Shown here piece by piece: positions 1-12,495 of a DNA stretch of 64,000 nt. Source of the DNA: Zeugodacus cucurbitae. Taxonomy: Eukaryota > Arthropoda > Insecta > Diptera > Tephritidae. The first letter of the stretch is position 1, and every line of letters starts with the position of its first letter. The notes under the pieces were generated by a model. The model was not told the origin of the DNA, did no database searches, and worked only from the letters and a program-made list of their open reading frames with translations. The stretch is from assembly GCF_028554725.1 (NCBI RefSeq), contig NC_071667.1, forward strand, positions 54,553,501 to 54,617,500, given 5' to 3'. Position numbers and translations under genes: made by a program.

Positions 1-312
1 AAACGATTTCAATGAAAATCAATAATTTTAATATTATTTTATTATGTAATTGGTTTCCAAGGCGTCGTTTAAATAATACGATATATAAAAGACGAGTTAT
101 AACGATAATGAATTACATAATACTTATGTACTTTAAAATTTTGTGAAACTAACTTGTGTTAACTTTTCATTACGGACTTTATCGTCTTCTCTCTAATTAC
201 TATTCAAATCGTCAATTATTTCTTCATCTGAATAAGCTTGTCATTTTTAAAAAAAATTTAAATGGGCAAATAGAGCTGAGATGAACGCTTTCGAATAAAC
301 GGGAGTCTACTG
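1..312 (-). mobile_element. pogo/Tigger-like DNA transposon, internally deleted copy cut by the window edge
   Basis: The right end reads ..gggagtctactg followed by TA and matches the right terminal inverted repeat of the complete copy at 59796-61376. Positions about 40-130 match the left interior of that copy (gcgtcgtttaaa.., gaattacataata), and 195-312 match its right interior. The middle, including most of the transposase, is missing, so this is a non-autonomous derivative. The left terminus lies outside the window. The strand is given by the transposase of the full copy. Confidence 0.7.
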
Positions 313-1710
313 TAATATAAAACGTGTGATGAACTGCTTTCAAACAGTATTTTATTGAAAAACCGTAACCACGATCATTCATCCAAAAGTCGAACAATAT
401 TCCAGTAATCACTTTTTAAAGCCAATGGCGCCTTTGAAATGTCTGATTATATAGTCTTTGGGTTTTCCTGTAATACACATGCATGATGCAGGTACACGGG
501 GTTCCCAGCGCCAATGTGACCACTTCCAATACCCATCTGACTGCTTGATTGATTGCACTGGAAGTGTGATTGCGTTAATGGTCATTTGAGATTCGAAGTT
601 AAGTCCATAAAATAAAATCAGTGTCTATTGGTCATTCTGGCGAGGAGTTTGTTGCAAGTCTTTATTTAAATTTATAAAATCGAAGCTTCTGCGTACAAAC
701 GTAAGTTTTTTGATGAATTACAATAATATTGAAATCTTTTCATATGAAGTTCTTAAACTATTTCGTGGTCAATCATAAAATTTTTCAGTTTAAAGTCTAT
801 ATGGAAATTACTTTTGAAAACTTTTTTATAGGAACTGGTGTCCATTATAAAGAGTTCAAGTTATAAATTGGCTGTAGATTTGAGCTATGTATTTTGGTAA
901 TTAGTTAGGCACTAATATATTTTTTTTTTTTATAAAATTGTAGTAGTATGAAAAAGGATATTCAGCTATATTCGTTATATTCTAATACTTTATTATATTT
1001 GATTTTGCTTTAGAATATCAATAGAGTATTCTGCAAAGCGCTGAACCCCTGACACTTGGTGGTTGTCAGTCCTAACAAAAAATAATAATGATATTTTCTA
1101 AAGATTCTCATGTGAACATAAACATTTAAATAGTGCTACCTATATATGTAAGTTACAGTGGAACCTCTCTTGGACGGACACTCACCGTCGAGCGATTTTT
1201 GTCCGCTTACGAGAGGATCATTTGTTCTACAAATTTAACTTGTGCATGGATAAATTCCTGCTATTCCTTCTATAAGAAGTGTCAGTTAGTATACCTATGC
1301 ATATTTAAACGATTCTAAATTCTTTGAAAAATACGAAATTGAAGGTTTTAGATTCATAAATGAAAATACTTTAAGTGAAAAGTGTGAATACTTTTGCATA
1401 CTTCATGTGGTAAGTTATATATAAGAAATTTTGATTATATCTATATGTACATATATCACAAATATTAAATAAATCGTCAATATACAGTAAGGTTAAATAT
1501 TGAAAATAACTAAGCCAAGAACTCATATAATGGTGTGATAACTCTCTAATGTTATTAATATATGTTCGGGGATGATAATATACATATATTAAGCTATAAT
1601 TAAGGTGCAGCCTTTACCTAAAATTATATATCTCAATCTACTTGATCAGTCTAAACTAAATTTCAAATTCGAATTAATTAAAAACATCGTTCGATCTTAG
1701 ATTACAAGTA
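313..1710. other. intergenic, no gene seen
   Basis: AT-rich sequence with no convincing coding exon. At 1156-1215 there is an end-like sequence (cagtggaacctctcttgg, then gtccgcttacgagagg) resembling the terminus of a pogo-type element; no matching second end was found nearby. Confidence 0.5.
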
Positions 1711-2741
1711 AGGAGTTTTTCAATAATAGCGGTAAATAAAACAAAAACGGTTTTGGATATCAATGAAATTCATTATTCCTGTGAAAGTACATTCGATGCC
1801 ATTATGTATGGTACTTGACCCAATTTTTAACGGTTCGATCGGCCGATACTGCTGCAATTTCACATTCGATATTCGTATGAAGTTCATCAACCATCGCTGG
1901 CTTGCTGGCATAGACCATAGATTTGATAGTCTAACGGCGTGAAATCGCACGCCGAGGCAACAATTTGACAAGGCCATTTTGTGAGATAACACGTTCACTA
2001 AACTTGGTTTTCAATAAATCGATTGTGACATTCGCTATATGGCTTGTGGTAATGTACTGTTGGAACCACATATTGTCCAAGTCCAAATCATCCAATTCGG
2101 GCCAAAAATATTAATTTATTATTGAGCGGTAGCGATTCCCATTCACAGTAACGTGCTGGTCTTGATGATGTCGGAAGAAGTACGGCCCAATAACGCCGCG
2201 AGCTCATATTATTGACGAAGCCATTCAGCCAAAAATGAGCCTCTTCGCTGAAGATGATTTTTCGATGAATATCCGGATCATTTTCAAGTTGTTGCTAACC
2301 CCAATTCACGAACATACGACGATTCTAGTCTTCAGTTCTTGTATCAATTAGATTTTGTAAGGAAGTAAGCCAAGATATTTTCGCAAAATTCGACAAAACG
2401 ACGTCACAGAGATGCCAAACGCTTGAGAACGACGTGTGAGAGACTGATTTGGGTCTTCCTCGATTGATGCACTAGCGGCAGCAATATTCTCGACGGGAAC
2501 TTTTTTTACTGTGCCTGTGGATTCAAAATTTTCTACTAGACGCTCAATTGTTGAACTGACAGGACGATTATGTCGATCATAAATTGGACGTAGCGTTCTT
2601 AAAGTTAATGCCACTGACTCCGAATTTTGGAATTTCAATAATTTTAACTCGTTGTTGCCATGATTAAATTGCAAACCCTACTGAAGAGAAATGTCGAACC
2701 CTATCGATCTACTTTTGTAGCGCCCCTTTTGAAAAACTCTT
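1711..2741 (-). mobile_element. Tc1/mariner-superfamily (DUF4817-type) transposon, degenerate
   Basis: A TA target duplication (1709-1710 and 2742-2743) flanks 13-bp inverted ends, aggagtttttcaa against ttgaaaaactctt, with one mismatch. On the minus strand 2348-2674 encodes a helix-turn-helix N-terminal domain (..TLRPIYDRHNRPVSSTIERLVENF..) of the kind found in DUF4817 insect transposases. Further segments of the DDE domain follow downstream in shifted frames (about 2300 down to 1760), broken by stops and frameshifts. About 1.03 kb in all, the usual size for the superfamily; not autonomous in its present state. Confidence 0.8.
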
Positions 2742-3131
2742 TACATTTATGTATGTCGTTATATTGAATACCAAAAGATTATTTTTCTTTAAATTATATA
2801 TCTCTGATATATCTGAGTGAGATTATATTAACTCGTATTTTGGTTTTATTTAAATTGTTAGTAAAACTACTGAAAAATATGTACCCAAAATTAAACAAAA
2901 AAAATCCGACTCGTTCTATTATTATAAGTCATTAAAGTGATTGCTCGTAGGTGCTATTTTCTCAAGCCAAGTGTTTTCAAAACGGAAATGCGGACTCCTA
3001 AGCTTTTCTAAAAATAGAATCTTTAAAACAGGTTCACAACCTTTCTTATGTGGTAAAAGGTTGATTCGAACTTAGACCCACTGTACTGATTTTTCTTACT
3101 TTTTCTGGCTTAACTTTAGCAAATCTTCACC
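2742..3131 (+). other. upstream region and 5' UTR acceptor of the first Vha100 gene
   Basis: A pyrimidine-rich tract followed by aactttag (ending 3119) looks like a splice acceptor 12 bases before the start codon, so the start exon probably begins at 3120 and at least one non-coding exon lies further upstream. I could not place that exon or a core promoter. Confidence 0.4.
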
Positions 3132-5855
3132 ATGGGAGACATGTTTCGCAGCGAAAAGATGGCGCTATGCCAGTTGTTCATACAACAAGAAGCTGGTTAT
3201 AGCACTATTTCCGAGTTGGGCGAGATCGGATGTGTGCAATTTCGTGACGTGAGTTTTTTTATGCTTTCAAAGAACTTTCAAATTATTTAACATATTATAT
3301 TAAAATTGCAATTTTAGCTTAATGTCCATGTTAATTCGTTCCAACGGCATTACGTCAACGAAGTGCGTCGTTGTGATGAGCTGGAACGTCAAATGAATTA
3401 CATTGCAAGTGAATTGAGGAAAGATGGTATTGAAGTGAAGGAATTGATTGATGATCTGCCGAGTGCGCCGAATCCACGTGATATCAGCGAGCTTGAGGCC
3501 ACGCTGGAGAGAGTGGAGACGGAAATAAGTGAACTTGCACAAAATAATGTCAACCTGAAGACTAACTACACCGAATTAAAAGAGATGTGTATGGTGTTGG
3601 AGCAAACACAAACGTTCTTTAGTGATGTCATGGATGCGCCATCGCATTTCGGTAGCGATGACACGCACGCACAAGCAAGTTGCCAATTGGGATTCGTGGC
3701 GGGCTTATTGAATCGTGAGCGTTCGTTCGCTTTCGAGCGTATGCTTTGGCGCATATCGCGTGGTAATATTTATGTGAAGCGTGCTGACTTGGAAGAACCA
3801 CTCACAGATCCTCGTACCGGACTTGAGGTTTACAAAACCGTGTTTGTGGTGTTCTACCAGGGTGAGCAGCTGAATATGCGTATCAAGAAAGTTTGTAACG
3901 GATTTCGTTCATCGTTGTACACGTGCCCTGCGGCACATGCCGAACGCGAAGAGATGTTGCGTGGTGTTAAGACACGCTTGGAAGACTTGAAACTGGTGAT
4001 CAGTCAGACGACAGATCACAGACGTTTAGTGCTGTCGAACACTATCAAAAACTTGCCCAGATGGTTGGTAATGGTAAAAAAAATGAAAGCCATATATCAC
4101 ACACTGAATATGTTCAATATAGATGTGACTAAAAAATGTCTAATCGGTGAAGGTTGGGTGCCAAGAAACGACTTGGAAAATGTTAAGCAAGCGCTGGCAG
4201 CTGGTTCGGCTGCTGTCGGTAGCACATTGCCGTCGTTTATGAACGAGCTCGAGTCCGATCAATCACCACCAACCTTTAACCGTGTCAATAAGTTCACGAA
4301 TGGTTATCAGCATCTTATCGACGCCTACGGTATGGCCAACTATCGTGAGGTGAATCCGGCGCTTTATACTTGTATAACATTTCCTTTTCTCTTTGCCGTT
4401 ATGTTTGGTGATTTGGGACATGGATTTTGTATATTCCTCTTTGCCCTCTGGTTGGTGTTGGATGAAGAGCGTTTGAGCAAGAAGCGTGGCGGTGAAATCT
4501 GGAATATATTCTTTGGCGGTCGTTACATTATTTTACTTCTGGGTCTCTTCTCTATGTACACGGGTTTCCTGTATAATGATATATTTTCAAAGTCACTCAA
4601 CATTTTTGGCTCTGGTTGGAGAGTGCGCTATAATACCAGTACCGTGTGGACAAATCCCAGTCTAACATTGGATCCAGTCGTGGCTTCTGTTGCGACTTAT
4701 CCTATGGGTGTGGATCCCATTTGGCAATTGGCTGATAATCAAATTATTTTTCTCAACTCCTTCAAAATGAAAATGTCAATTATTATCGGTGTGTCTCACA
4801 TGATTTTCGGCGTTTGTTTGTCGGTGGTGAATTTCGTGCACTTTAAGAAGTATTCGCTGATCTTCTTGGAATTCATACCGCAAATACTTTTCCTGATCCT
4901 ACTCTTCGGCTACATGTGCTTCATGATGTTCTACAAATGGGTGAAATATACACCTCATACCCATTATTTGCCCGATACACCCGGTTGCGCGCCATCTGTT
5001 CTAATTTATTTCATCAACATGATGCTCTTTAGCGATTCACCACAGCCAGCCGGTTGTGATGAGTACATGTTCGTTGTACAACCCACTCTGGAGAAGGCAT
5101 TTGTGGTCTTGGCTATAATTTGTATACCATGGATTTTGATTGGCAAGCCGCTATATATCATGGCTGTGCGGAAACTACGTGTAAGTTGAAGATTACTCTA
5201 AAGTAAAAGACAACTCTTTCAAAAGTTTATATATCCATTATGTGCACACTTAAGGCCAAGCGACAACCCATATCAACTTTAGGTAAAATGGATGAGGAAG
5301 GAGGCAGTCATCACGGCGCTCACGACGAAGAGGACGATGAACCAATCAGTGAAATATGGATACATCAAGCTATACATATGATCGAATACATACTGAGTAC
5401 AATTTCGCATACAGCTTCGTATTTACGTTTGTGGGCTCTGTCGTTGGCTCATGCAGGTTAGTGCGGCTGTTCGTGTTTTTTTTTTAAATCGTTTTAAATA
5501 TGATAATAATTTCTAAATTAAATAGAACTCTCTGACGTACTCTGGAATATGGTGCTTTCCAAGGCGCTTACATTCCCTGGTTATCCGGCAGCCATTGCTT
5601 TATTCTTCATTTTCGGCGCTTGGGTTTTGCTTACAATAGCCATTATGATTTTGATGGAGGGCTTGTCAGCCTTCTTGCATACTTTACGTTTGCATTGGTA
5701 AGTTACTCTATTTCAGTTGTGGAATGTGTTTTCAATTTGTGTAACGCTTGCATACTTTCAGGGTTGAATTTATGAGCAAATTCTATACCGGTGCGGGATA
5801 TGCATTTTTGCCATTCGATTTCAAAGTTTTATTGCGCAGTGATGACGATGACTAA
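3132..5855 (+). CDS. Vha100: V-type proton ATPase 116 kDa subunit a (copy 1 of a tandem pair)
   Basis: Subunit a of the membrane (Vo) sector of the vacuolar H+-ATPase, which provides the half-channels for proton flow past the c-ring. Coding exons: 3132-3248, 3318-5180, 5255-5456, 5526-5697, 5762-5855; phases agree and give 815 aa, a normal length. The start MGDMFRSEKM is the family N-terminus. Residues 1-390 form the cytosolic arm with coiled-coil stretches (LERVETEISELAQ..); then come the membrane segments (NPALYTCITFPFLFAVMFGDLGHG, LLGLFSMYTGF). The proton-path Arg in SYLRLWALSLAH is present at about residue 718, and the C-terminus (..LHTLRLHWVEFMSKFYTG) is intact. The acceptor of exon 3 could be 5255 or 5261 (a two-codon difference). 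It lies 3.0 kb upstream of its paralogue on the same strand. Which Drosophila Vha100 paralogue it matches (Vha100-4 or a neighbour) cannot be settled by eye. Confidence 0.95.
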
Positions 5856-5931
5856 GCTCTCTTGAGAATATACTCAATAATTGTAACAATCAGATATGTA
5901 TGTTCGTATTTTCAAATGTGCTTAGAAGTAT

Positions 5932-5937
5932 AATAAA
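5932..5937 (+). terminator. poly(A) signal AATAAA of Vha100 copy 1
   Basis: AATAAA 77 bases after the stop codon, the first canonical signal in the 3' flank. Confidence 0.6.
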
Positions 5938-5939
5938 TA

Positions 5940-6599
5940 TGTATGTTTGTTATCATTTCAACACTTCACTTATTTTTCTTTTTTATAAATTTAGTAAGGC
6001 AAGTCTCAGTTAGTGGACTCATTTAAAATTTTTAGTTCTTTCACTTCACATTATTTTCGAAGTTGAATTCGGTATTATAAAAAATTAAATTTATTTGTTT
6101 TTTTCTTCAATAAAATCAGAAACACAAAATATTAACGGCTTAATTTTTTTTGGCAAATCACTTTTTTTATTTTAAAACTCTATGTATGTATATTTAAAAA
6201 AAATATTTATTTTTTTAATTCCATCATTATTCCAACACTCACCGTGTATGCTTTTTCAACACATAAACTTGTATTTGCTGGTCAGTATTGCACGATATCT
6301 TAACCGAAACTGAGTATGATTGAAAGATTTGATTTAGCTCAGCCTAATGAGTCGTCTTATCATTTTGTGTTAATATAAGATAATATTGGTGCACATCAAT
6401 CAAGGGGATTAGTGCTATATCTGGATCAAAGGGAAATTGCGTAAATATTTATTCGTTAATTCAGTTAAATGACTTAATTATGTTTCTAATGAATATTTTT
6501 GTGAAGAAAGAAACGTAAGAATTCGATACACAAATCGGTTGACTGGATTAAAAATTAATTTATAAAAAAAAAAATGAAAAAATGAAAGAAACTAATTAG
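5940..6599. other. intergenic, AT-rich
   Basis: Long T/A runs (6150-6230 and 6560-6590) and no coding potential that I can support. Confidence 0.5.
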
Positions 6600-7676
6600 G
6601 CACCCTACAATTGGTAATACTTATAGTATGTTATAGTACGGAAAAATCAATTACAATATTTTATAGGCTAGAAAAGATAATTTCCGATTTTAAGAATGGT
6701 TTTGTATTACATACAATTCACCTTAAAAGATTCAAAGATTGCTTTTATTTCTCTCGACCGAATTTCGTTAAAGGTAGCAGCGCATTGGAGAGTACTTAGA
6801 AGGGGTAATTGGGTGGACAATACCACCTGTTATGAAGGTTTTAAATATGAAATTTTGTTTTATTGCCCATATTACAGGTCATTTAAAAGATCTCTAGTTT
6901 TCTCCAGGCACTTCCTTATACAGTCTAAAAATGGAGGAAGTCGCATTGAAACCAAGCGCACCTCCCATACAAAGGTTGAAAGCTGAAAATTACTAAAGGT
7001 GTTTTAATTCAGTTACCATTCAATACCATCATGTTAAAGATGGTACAAAAGGGCTGCACTCAAATTGGTATACAAAATTTTAAACTGGCCCACTTAAGGT
7101 CAAAAACCATATCTCCGAAAATACTCGACCAATTTCAATGAAATTCGGTTCATAATATTTTCTTGCCATCCCAAAGATATGTTATGATATAATAGGCCAA
7201 ATCGGTTCACAACCACGCCTACTTCCCATATACCAGAACTTTGAAGTCGGTTTCAATCGTTTACTTTACAATATATAAAGTAATCACTAGTGAAGATATC
7301 GGAACATAAATTTGAAATAAATACTTTACTTCTAGATAAAAATCACCGAAATCGGACTATAACTTTTCAAGGCCACAGATATCGAACACGAGGAACTCGA
7401 AATTTGCGAAATTTTATTGGAAATATCGGAAAATCTCTCAGATATTCTAAAGAAATTCAAAGAAGACCAACAGTGTGTGTTTGTGCTAAAAACTTCCTCT
7501 AGGAGAGATATCTTAGCAAAATTAAGTGAACGTAAAATAATGGATATAATGTAGCTTGGTGGCAATAATAGTTGAAATCTGTCCAGGAATTACCACAGTC
7601 CCCATATACTGTATATAAAGATTTTTCTGTTCTAGTAGACTTTAGGCCGAATATATGGGTAAAATTGTGTGTTATC
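6600..7676 (-). repeat. dispersed repeat family R1, minus orientation
   Basis: Blocks such as ccatatctccgaaaatactcg, caaccacgcctacttcccatat and tttactttacaatatataaag are the reverse complement of blocks in the plus-oriented copies at 28410-29735 and 23047-24193 (for example ggcgtggttgtcaaccgatt). The left limit is approximate. At its right side it is interrupted by the TTAA-flanked element at 7681-8420; a short continuation may follow 8425. The reading frames inside it are not coding. Confidence 0.65.
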
Positions 7677-7680
7677 TTAA

Positions 7681-8420
7681 GGCAGTAGTCTGCTGTAGAA
7701 GCCGAAAAAAAGCGTTTTTTTAGCATTTTTTTTTTTTGAAAGGGAAGGAAATGATTGCGGTAAACGGAATTTTAAGACGATAGTGTACTATCTTTAAGGC
7801 TAAAAAAACAATATTTATTATTAAAAAATTGAAATTTTTTCAAAGTAGTAAGTATTTTTCTGGAGCGCCTGGAGTATGCACTTGTAATCGGTGCCGGTGA
7901 TGGAGGTCGTGCGCTGCATCTGAAACAGTCGAACCATTTTTTTTTTAATTTTTATAAGTTTCTTTTTTTTATGAACTAAAAAAATACCGAAGAAGTTATA
8001 AAATTCCAAATTTTTTCGAAGTTTGAAAAAAAAATTCAATTTTTTAAGAAAAAAATTGATTTTAAGTTGCAAAACAAGTGGTTTAAATAATACTTTTGTT
8101 CAACTTTTTTAGTTCAAATAGAAGATAATTTAATACTGAAGCTAGATCACTTTGGTTTTTTCGATCGGACATATATACTTTCTGCTATCGCCGGCACCGT
8201 TTTCTAACACTTGTGAAAATGAAAACTCGAGAAAACGCGCTTTAAAGTCTGCCTGAGCATTGCATCTGCTCGACGCTCGGCCACTAAAACTTCTCTAGCT
8301 TCGAAAATATGTCGAATTGACCTCTGGAATTTTAAAGACTTATTCTTAGATAGTTTTGGAAGAGATTTAAAACAAAACAAAAAAATCGATTTATTGAAGT
8401 CTGTAAAGCAGACTACTGCC
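7681..8420. mobile_element. 740-bp TTAA-flanked inverted-repeat element (piggyBac-type MITE)
   Basis: TTAA lies on both sides (7677-7680 and 8421-8424) of perfect 14-bp inverted ends, ggcagtagtctgct and agcagactactgcc. TTAA duplication is the hallmark of piggyBac-type insertion. The interior is AT-rich and non-coding, so the element is non-autonomous. It sits in an R1 repeat and is therefore younger than it. Caution: the ends do not begin with the CCC usual for piggyBac. Confidence 0.7.
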
Positions 8421-8424
8421 TTAA

Positions 8425-8846
8425 TAAAACTATATCAATAAATTGCCAGAGTAGAAGTTAATTAAACTTGGAATGGTGAATGTTGAATTATATACCCTAA
8501 TAGAGCTAAATGCTACTAGAGCAATTTCTCTTCTTCAGTTCAATTCAATGTTGGTCTCGTTGACCGTGCGTAGGGTGTGCAATCCCCTAATAATGATTAT
8601 TTGATTGATTAGAAACTCCGATTCCCATTGAAGACACGATTTTACAATTATTCATTTTACAAGGAAGAAAAAAACTGCTAGTGATTTCAGTACTAGTTTG
8701 GCAGTGGCAGTGGACGTAGATACCTAAAAAATTACGCAAGGTGCTGCACTGAGGTGAGTAAAGAGTTAGGATAATATTGTATTTCTGAAGGAGAGTCCTT
8801 AAGAATAACAACGTTGCTCTTATAGGTAGAAACACAAAACGCCAAT
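8425..8846 (+). promoter_or_regulatory. promoter and 5' UTR of the second Vha100 gene, with a probable UTR intron
   Basis: A TCAGTT initiator-like motif lies at about 8536, and a TATATA about 45 bases before it. A donor (gag|gtgagta, intron from 8754) and an acceptor (cttatag, ending 8825) suggest a 72-bp UTR intron that ends 21 bases before the start codon. The TSS is a guess; the intron is plausible by consensus. Confidence 0.4.
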
Positions 8847-11597
8847 ATGGGGAGCATGTTTCGCAGTGAAAAGATGACGTTGTGTCAAATCTTTCTGGCA
8901 CCAGAAGCGGCTTACAATAATATGGCAGATTTGGGTGAACTTGGCTGTGTGCAATTCCGTGATGTAGGTGGCGAAATCTCTACACACGGAGACCGTATAT
9001 TAAATTCTTGTACTGTTCTTCTACTTGCAGCTGAATCATGAAGTCACCAATTTTCAACGCAAGTTCGTGACTGAGGTGCGACGGTGCGATGAAATGGAAC
9101 GTCAGATACGTTATATAACCAGGGAATTGGAGGAGGATGGTATCAAGCTGAAGGATGTGTACGACGATATACCTGGTGCGCCAAATCCACGTGAAGTATT
9201 CGAATTGGAGGCTCATTTGGAGAAGGCCGAATGTGAAATACGCGAAATGGCCGAGAATAGTGTTAATCTGAAATCCAATTTGCTGGAACTCACTGAACTA
9301 AGCAAGGTACTGGAAAAGACGCAAGTATTTTTCACCGAGCAAACGGTCATCAATATGGAAGAGCATGCGAACAGCGGTACATTTGCCGGTGAGCATCGCG
9401 GCCATTTGGGTTTCATCGCTGGCGTGCTGAGTCGTCATCGTCTGTTTGCATTCGAACGTATGCTTTGGCGTATATCACGTGGTAATATGTTGGTCAAATA
9501 TGCCGACATCGATGAGCCACTTCCAGATCCACGTACTGGTACTATGACTTATAAGTCCGCCTTTGTGGTATTCTATCAGGGTGAGCAATTGAATGCGCGC
9601 ATAAAGAAAGTATGCACCGGTTTCCATGCCGCGCTATATCCTTGTCCGAATGTGCACGAAGAACGAGAGGATATGCTGAAGGGTGTACAAACGCGTTTGG
9701 AAGATTTGAAGTTGGTGATGAAACGTACCGAGGACCAGCGTAATATAATATTGGCGGGTATAGCGAAACATTTGCCCTATTGGTCCATTAAAATTACCAA
9801 AATGAAGGCCATCTATCATACGTTGAACTACTTTAATATCGATGTGACTAGCAAGAGTTTGATTGGTGAGTGTTGGGTGCCCACTTTGGATCTGGAATTG
9901 GTACAACAAACGATCGCAAATGGTTCGGCGACAACGGGCAGCACAAGCTCATTTTTAACGGTAATGCAAACAAAGAAAACCCCACCCACATATTATCGCA
10001 CCAATAAATTTACGCGTGGCTTCCAAACACTAATCAATGCTTACGGCATGGCCAGTTATCGTGAGGTGAATCCAGCGCTTTACACTTGCATCACATTCCC
10101 TTTCCTTTTCGCAGTGATGTTTGGTGATTTGGGTCACGGTTTCATTATGTTCTTGATCGGTTTCTGGATGGTGATGGATGAAAACCGGTTGATGCGTATG
10201 AAGGGCGGTGAAATTTGGCGTATCATGTTCGGTGGTCGTTATATAATTATGCTACTCGGTCTCTTCTCCATGTACACCGGTTTCACTTACAATGACACCT
10301 TCTCGAAGTCCTTCAATGTATTTGGTTCCAAGTGGCGTATAAATTATAATACCACCACTGCATTATCCAATGACAACTTGATACTCAATCCGACAACAGA
10401 CACTGTGGGCACATATCCTTGGGGTATGGATCCCATCTGGCAGTTGGCGGCCAATAAGATTATCTTCTACAATTCCTACAAGATGAAACTGTCCATCATT
10501 TTCGGTGTCTTACACATGGTTTTCGGTGTTTGTCTATCGGTAGAGAATATGGTTTATTTCAAGAAGTATGCATACATACTCTTAGAGTTCGTGCCACAGG
10601 TACTCTTCCTGATTCTTCTGTTCGGTTACATGGCATTTATGATGTTCTACAAATGGGTACAATATTCACCCACAACCGATTATGAGCCACATCAGCCGGC
10701 CTGTGCGCCTTCAGTTTTGATCTATTTCATTAATATGATTCTATTCAAAGCATCACCGAAACCGGCTGGTTGTGACATGTACATGTTTGGCTGTCAGGTG
10801 ATGGTGGAGCGTGTCTTCTGGATAGTCGCTTTATTCTGCATACCATGGATGTTGATTGGCAAACCATTGTACATACAATGCAAACGTTTATTTGAGGTAA
10901 GCAAGTTGACTACAGTTAATAGTGACTAAGCTTTCAAATTAACTATTCAAAAATAGGTCAAGCAGGAGCCCTTGGAAATTATAGAAAAGTTAGAAATACA
11001 AGAGGGCGATGTTGTTATTGAAGCCACTCTAACGGACCCCGTACCACATGCGCATCACGAGGAGGAAGACGAAGAGGAGGATGAGCCGATGAGTGAGATA
11101 TGGATCCATCAGGCCATTCACACAATTGAGTATGTGTTGAGTACCATTTCACATACCGCGTCGTATCTGCGTTTGTGGGCCCTATCCTTGGCGCATGCGG
11201 GTAATTTCAATTTGTAAAATTTTTGTATTATTTAATATGAATTTGTTTTATTTGCGCTCTTACAGAATTGTCGTATGTGCTGTGGCTTATGGTTATGCAG
11301 AAAGGTCTACATTTTGGTGGTTATGCTGGCGCAATCGGTTTATACTTCATTTTCTGGGCTTGGGCATTACTGACCATAGCCATTATGATATTCATGGAGG
11401 GTCTTTCCGCTTTTCTACACACGCTGCGTTTGCATTGGTAAGTGAAATGTGCTCACATTAAAGATTTGATTGAGTACTGATATTTATATGTTCAATATTT
11501 CAGGGTCGAGTTCATGTCTAAATTCTACTCCGGCACTGGTCATGCTTTCGAGCCATTCAGCTTTAAGGCCATTATGGAAGCCACTGATGAGGACTAA
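8847..11597 (+). CDS. Vha100: V-type proton ATPase 116 kDa subunit a (copy 2 of a tandem pair)
   Basis: Paralogue of the gene at 3132-5855 with the same role in the V-ATPase Vo sector. Coding exons: 8847-8963, 9031-10896, 10957-11200, 11266-11437, 11504-11597, giving 830 aa. Exons 1, 4 and 5 have exactly the same lengths as in copy 1 (117, 172, 94 bp), and exon 2 differs by one codon. Exon 3 is 42 bp longer and encodes an acidic, His-containing cytosolic loop (HAHHEEEDEEEDEPMSEIW) that is shorter in copy 1. The proton-path Arg in SYLRLWALSLAH is at about residue 733. The C-terminal helices (QKGLHFGGYAGAIGLYFIFWAW) match the common form more closely than copy 1, which has a divergent VLSKALTFPGYPAAIALFF there. 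The pair may be used in different tissues (the family has gut-specific members in Drosophila), but nothing in the sequence decides this. Confidence 0.95.
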
Positions 11598-11703
11598 TTC
11601 TTTTCTTTCGGCATAACACCAATATATATTGTTCAAAATTATTATATTATTATTGTATTACGATTATAAATCAATATTATTATGAGCGATATGCGTTAAA
11701 AAA

Positions 11704-11709
11704 ATTAAA
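11704..11709 (+). terminator. candidate poly(A) signal of Vha100 copy 2
   Basis: The variant signal ATTAAA, 107 bases after the stop, in an A/T-rich 3' flank; no canonical AATAAA lies closer. Confidence 0.35.
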
Positions 11710-11989
11710 TAATAATAGATTTCAGAACATCATATGATTTGTACTTACAAACTTTTCGTTAGATGATATCGGATCGAAAAACCATATTTGTGAAAAATCT
11801 TATCAACCGTTAGCATTAACTCAAAAATATATTTTGTTTTATTATGTCGGAACAAATAATGCAATGGGAAGAAATATTTATAAAGATCACGTAAAAGATA
11901 AACTGAGTTCAATCACATTTTTTAATAATTTATTGGGTTTCTTTATTGATGGATCTTAAATGAGAAAGATAATTATCAAATATCGCCAT

Positions 11990-12495
11990 ATGTTTTAAAA
12001 ATAAATTCATATTCGTCCATCATTTTGAATTTTTGAAAAGTTGCTTCAAATTCGTAATCCGCGCCCCAGAAAATCCCCGAATAAGAAGTTGTTTCAAGCG
12101 AATTCGATGAATTTTCAAACAATCCTTTTGCATATTGGATCCGTCTTTTTGAATTTTGAAAAATCGACACCGGATTCGTTATTCGAGACCCCGAAAGCTC
12201 CCGAGTAAGAAGTTTCAAGCAAATCCATTGCATTTTTCAAAAAAGGGTTCGCCATATTGGATCCGTCATTTTGAATTTAATAAAACCGACACCGGATTCA
12301 TAATCCGTGACCCCGAAAACCCTTGAGTAGCGAGCTTCACGCGAATCCGTTGAATTTTTCAAAAAAGTTTCCGCCGTATTGGATTCATCATTTTGAATTT
12401 TGAAAAACCGACAAGGGTTCGTATTAATTGATCCCGAAAACCCTCGAGTAAGGAGTTTCAAGTGAATTTGATGAATTTTCAATCCGTTCACCATA
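11990..12495. repeat. tandem repeat, period about 122 bp, four copies
   Basis: The anchor tttgaat recurs at 12024, 12148, 12270 and 12392, each time preceded by a 'ggatccgtcat'-like block and followed by 'gaaaaaccgacaccggattc', 'gaccccgaaaaccc' and 'gagtaagaagtttcaag' blocks. Copies are diverged by substitutions and small indels. Minus-strand frames through it are open only because of the repeat and show no known protein. Confidence 0.85.

Noticed and set aside
12237..12494. Minus-strand frames across the 122-bp array
   Set aside because: Openness follows from the repeat; the peptide is itself a degenerate repeat with no known relative.
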